A DNA stretch of 6,305 nt, from contig JAGMDB010000140.1 in the NCBI GenBank assembly GCA_023128875.1, forward strand, positions 1 through 6,305, written 5' to 3'. How positions within the stretch are numbered: the stretch's first letter is position 1; each line of letters begins with the position of its first letter. This stretch comes from Dehalococcoidia bacterium. GTDB taxonomy: Bacteria > Chloroflexota > Dehalococcoidia > GIF9 > AB-539-J10. The position numbers and the translations under genes are program-made. Under the pieces are notes generated by a model. That model had not been told where the DNA came from and did not search any database. It was given only the letters and a program-made list of their open reading frames with translations. Positions 5,111 to 6,305 of this stretch are shown piece by piece.

Positions 5111-6305
5111 ATGAAAGTAGTTTGTTTAGGAGGGGCAGGAGCCATGGCTTCTTCGTGTGTGTACGACCTGCATAAAACAAGTGATTTTGATGAGATAGTT
5201 ATTGCAGACTTTGATGAAGGAAAAGCAAGGCAGGTTATAGATTTGATGGATGGCGACAAGAGATTTTCGTATGTCAGGTTGGACGCCTCTAAGAAAGACG
5301 AAATAGTTAAAGTATTGAAAGGCGTTGACTATGTTGTCGATGGGTTGCCTGATAAATATATGTACAACTTCATGGATGCAGCAACGGAAGTGGGAATAAG
5401 CGGTGTGAGTCTGAGCATGGTAGAGGATTTGGATAAGATATTATATTACTCCTCCGCTCTGGAGAAAACGGGCAAGACTGTTCTCATAGGGAACGGAGGA
5501 TGTGCAACTACATGCGAAATGGCTATGCTGGGATGTGAGGAGATGGATGAGGTAGATGATATTGATATCTACTGGGGTATGTGGAGGCCAATCACTTATA
5601 GTAGCGTTGGCCTTACAGATTCCGTCGTTCCCCAATATGATCCCAGGTCAGATGCAAGGCTTTACTGGGAAAAAGGCAAAATCATCCGTAATCTTCCTCC
5701 TTTCGCTTTGCCCAGGGAACTTGAGTTTCCAGAACCTATAGGCAAACAAGAGACATATATCTTAACTCATTGGGAACCTGCAACTCTTCCTTTAGTCCCT
5801 ATGATCAAAGAGAAGAGAGTGAAACGGATAGTAGTTAGAGGAATATGGCATTACGGGTGGACTAGATTCATAAGAACTTTGCTGGAGAATGGCATCTTCG
5901 AAGCAGAACCAGTTGAAATCAACGGGGTTGAGGTTTCACCCTTTGAAGTTGTTATGAAGCACATAAAACGACAAAGTGTGGAGAAGTGGGAAGATCCCTA
6001 TAAGCTGGCAGAGAAACTTGGATTCAACCCTCAGTGTATATTGTCCGTAGAGATAACCGGATATAAGAATGGTATGGGTAAAAGAAGCGTATATCATAGC
6101 CAGATGCCTTACCCATTCTTTGATGGCAAGCCTGTAACCGCTTCAATGGACTATGGATCGTATGTAGGTTTGCCATTGTCTGTATCGCTTCAAATGTTAG
6201 AGCACGGAGAGATACCCATGAAGGGAGCAGTTACAATTGAAACAACCAGTGCATCTCCAAAGAGATATCTTGATGAATTCGAGAAGAGAGGAGTCAAGTT
6301 CACCA
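5111..6305 (+). CDS. Saccharopine dehydrogenase-like NAD(P)-binding oxidoreductase, copy 2 (3' end outside window)
   Basis: The frame is open from the ATG at 5111 to the window end, 398 codons. AAGGAGG (5096-5102) lies 8 nt before the start. MKVVCLGGAGAMASS carries the Rossmann loop (G7, G8, G10), and D33 in IVIADFD is the acidic residue expected for NAD(H). LDASKKDEIVKVLKGVDYVVDGLP matches the second and third beta-alpha units of saccharopine-dehydrogenase-family proteins; this string falls near residues 58-81. After NGGCATTCEMAM comes an inserted domain with many Trp/Tyr residues (YWGMWRPITYSSVG, HYGWTRFIRTLLENG). The segment TSASPKRYLDEFEKRGVKF at the very end resembles the C-terminal helix of the family, so only a few residues are probably missing. 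It keeps the fold but little obvious identity with the protein at 3531, so the two probably have different substrates. Substrate unknown. Confidence 0.82.
   Translation, partial: MKVVCLGGAGAMASSCVYDLHKTSDFDEIVIADFDEGKARQVIDLMDGDKRFSYVRLDASKKDEIVKVLKGVDYVVDGLPDKYMYNFMDAATEVGISGVSLSMVEDLDKILYYSSALEKTGKTVLIGNGGCATTCEMAMLGCEEMDEVDDIDIYWGMWRPITYSSVGLTDSVVPQYDPRSDARLYWEKGKIIRNLPPFALPRELEFPEPIGKQETYILTHWEPATLPLVPMIKEKRVKRIVVRGIWHYGWTRFIRTLLENGIFEAEPVEINGVEVSPFEVVMKHIKRQSVEKWEDPYKLAEKLGFNPQCILSVEITGYKNGMGKRSVYHSQMPYPFFDGKPVTASMDYGSYVGLPLSVSLQMLEHGEIPMKGAVTIETTSASPKRYLDEFEKRGVKFT

Noticed and set aside
4951..5259. 102-codon minus-strand frame across the leader and start of dehydrogenase copy 2
   Set aside because: It overlaps the conserved Rossmann start of the + strand gene and shows no recognisable domain.
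1..6305. CRISPR array, tRNA/rRNA genes, insertion sequences
   Set aside because: No regularly spaced direct repeats, no cloverleaf with conserved T-arm, no rRNA-like stretches and no transposase frames were seen on either strand.

Overview
The window looks like a stretch of an anaerobic bacterial chromosome, most plausibly a Chloroflexota (Dehalococcoidia-like) genome from sediment or groundwater. That placement is inference. It rests on a tungsten-type aldehyde:ferredoxin oxidoreductase tail, an FdhD-like protein, a lipoprotein substrate-binding protein with an acidic Pro/Glu linker after the lipobox, and remains of MttB-type (trimethylamine) methyltransferases. All genes I accept are on the + strand.

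Layout. 1-285 is the C-terminal end of an aldehyde ferredoxin oxidoreductase. 399-1169 is a divergent FdhD-family sulfurtransferase, probably co-transcribed with it and serving a Mo/W pterin enzyme. 1170-1397 is a leader region. It holds a 111-nt segment closed by a perfect 10-bp inverted repeat (1204-1314) and a possible 20-codon upstream ORF whose stop abuts the next start. 1398-3128 encodes a family-5 (oligopeptide/nickel/opine class) ABC substrate-binding lipoprotein, with no permease or ATPase gene beside it in the window.

3129-3530 contains no intact gene. It has a long imperfect hairpin (3171-3243) and then an open stretch (3318-3494) that reads as the last ~58 residues of an MttB-family methyltransferase without a start. 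3531-4751 is a saccharopine-dehydrogenase-like Rossmann oxidoreductase. 4752-5110 repeats the theme: a second, shorter MttB tail (4791-4895), a decayed-looking RBS and gene start (~4907-4950), an AT-rich dyad carrying two TATAAT hexamers, and a 76-nt segment closed by a 9-bp inverted repeat (4993-5068). 5111-6305 is a second, divergent saccharopine-dehydrogenase-like gene that runs off the window close to its expected C-terminus.

The most informative pattern is the repeated arrangement [MttB 3' tail] - [saccharopine-dehydrogenase-like gene]. It suggests that the locus descends from a duplicated methyltransferase/dehydrogenase gene pair whose methyltransferase bodies were lost while the dehydrogenases survived. 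A role in handling N-methylated or opine-like amino compounds, perhaps imported with the substrate-binding protein, fits but is inference.
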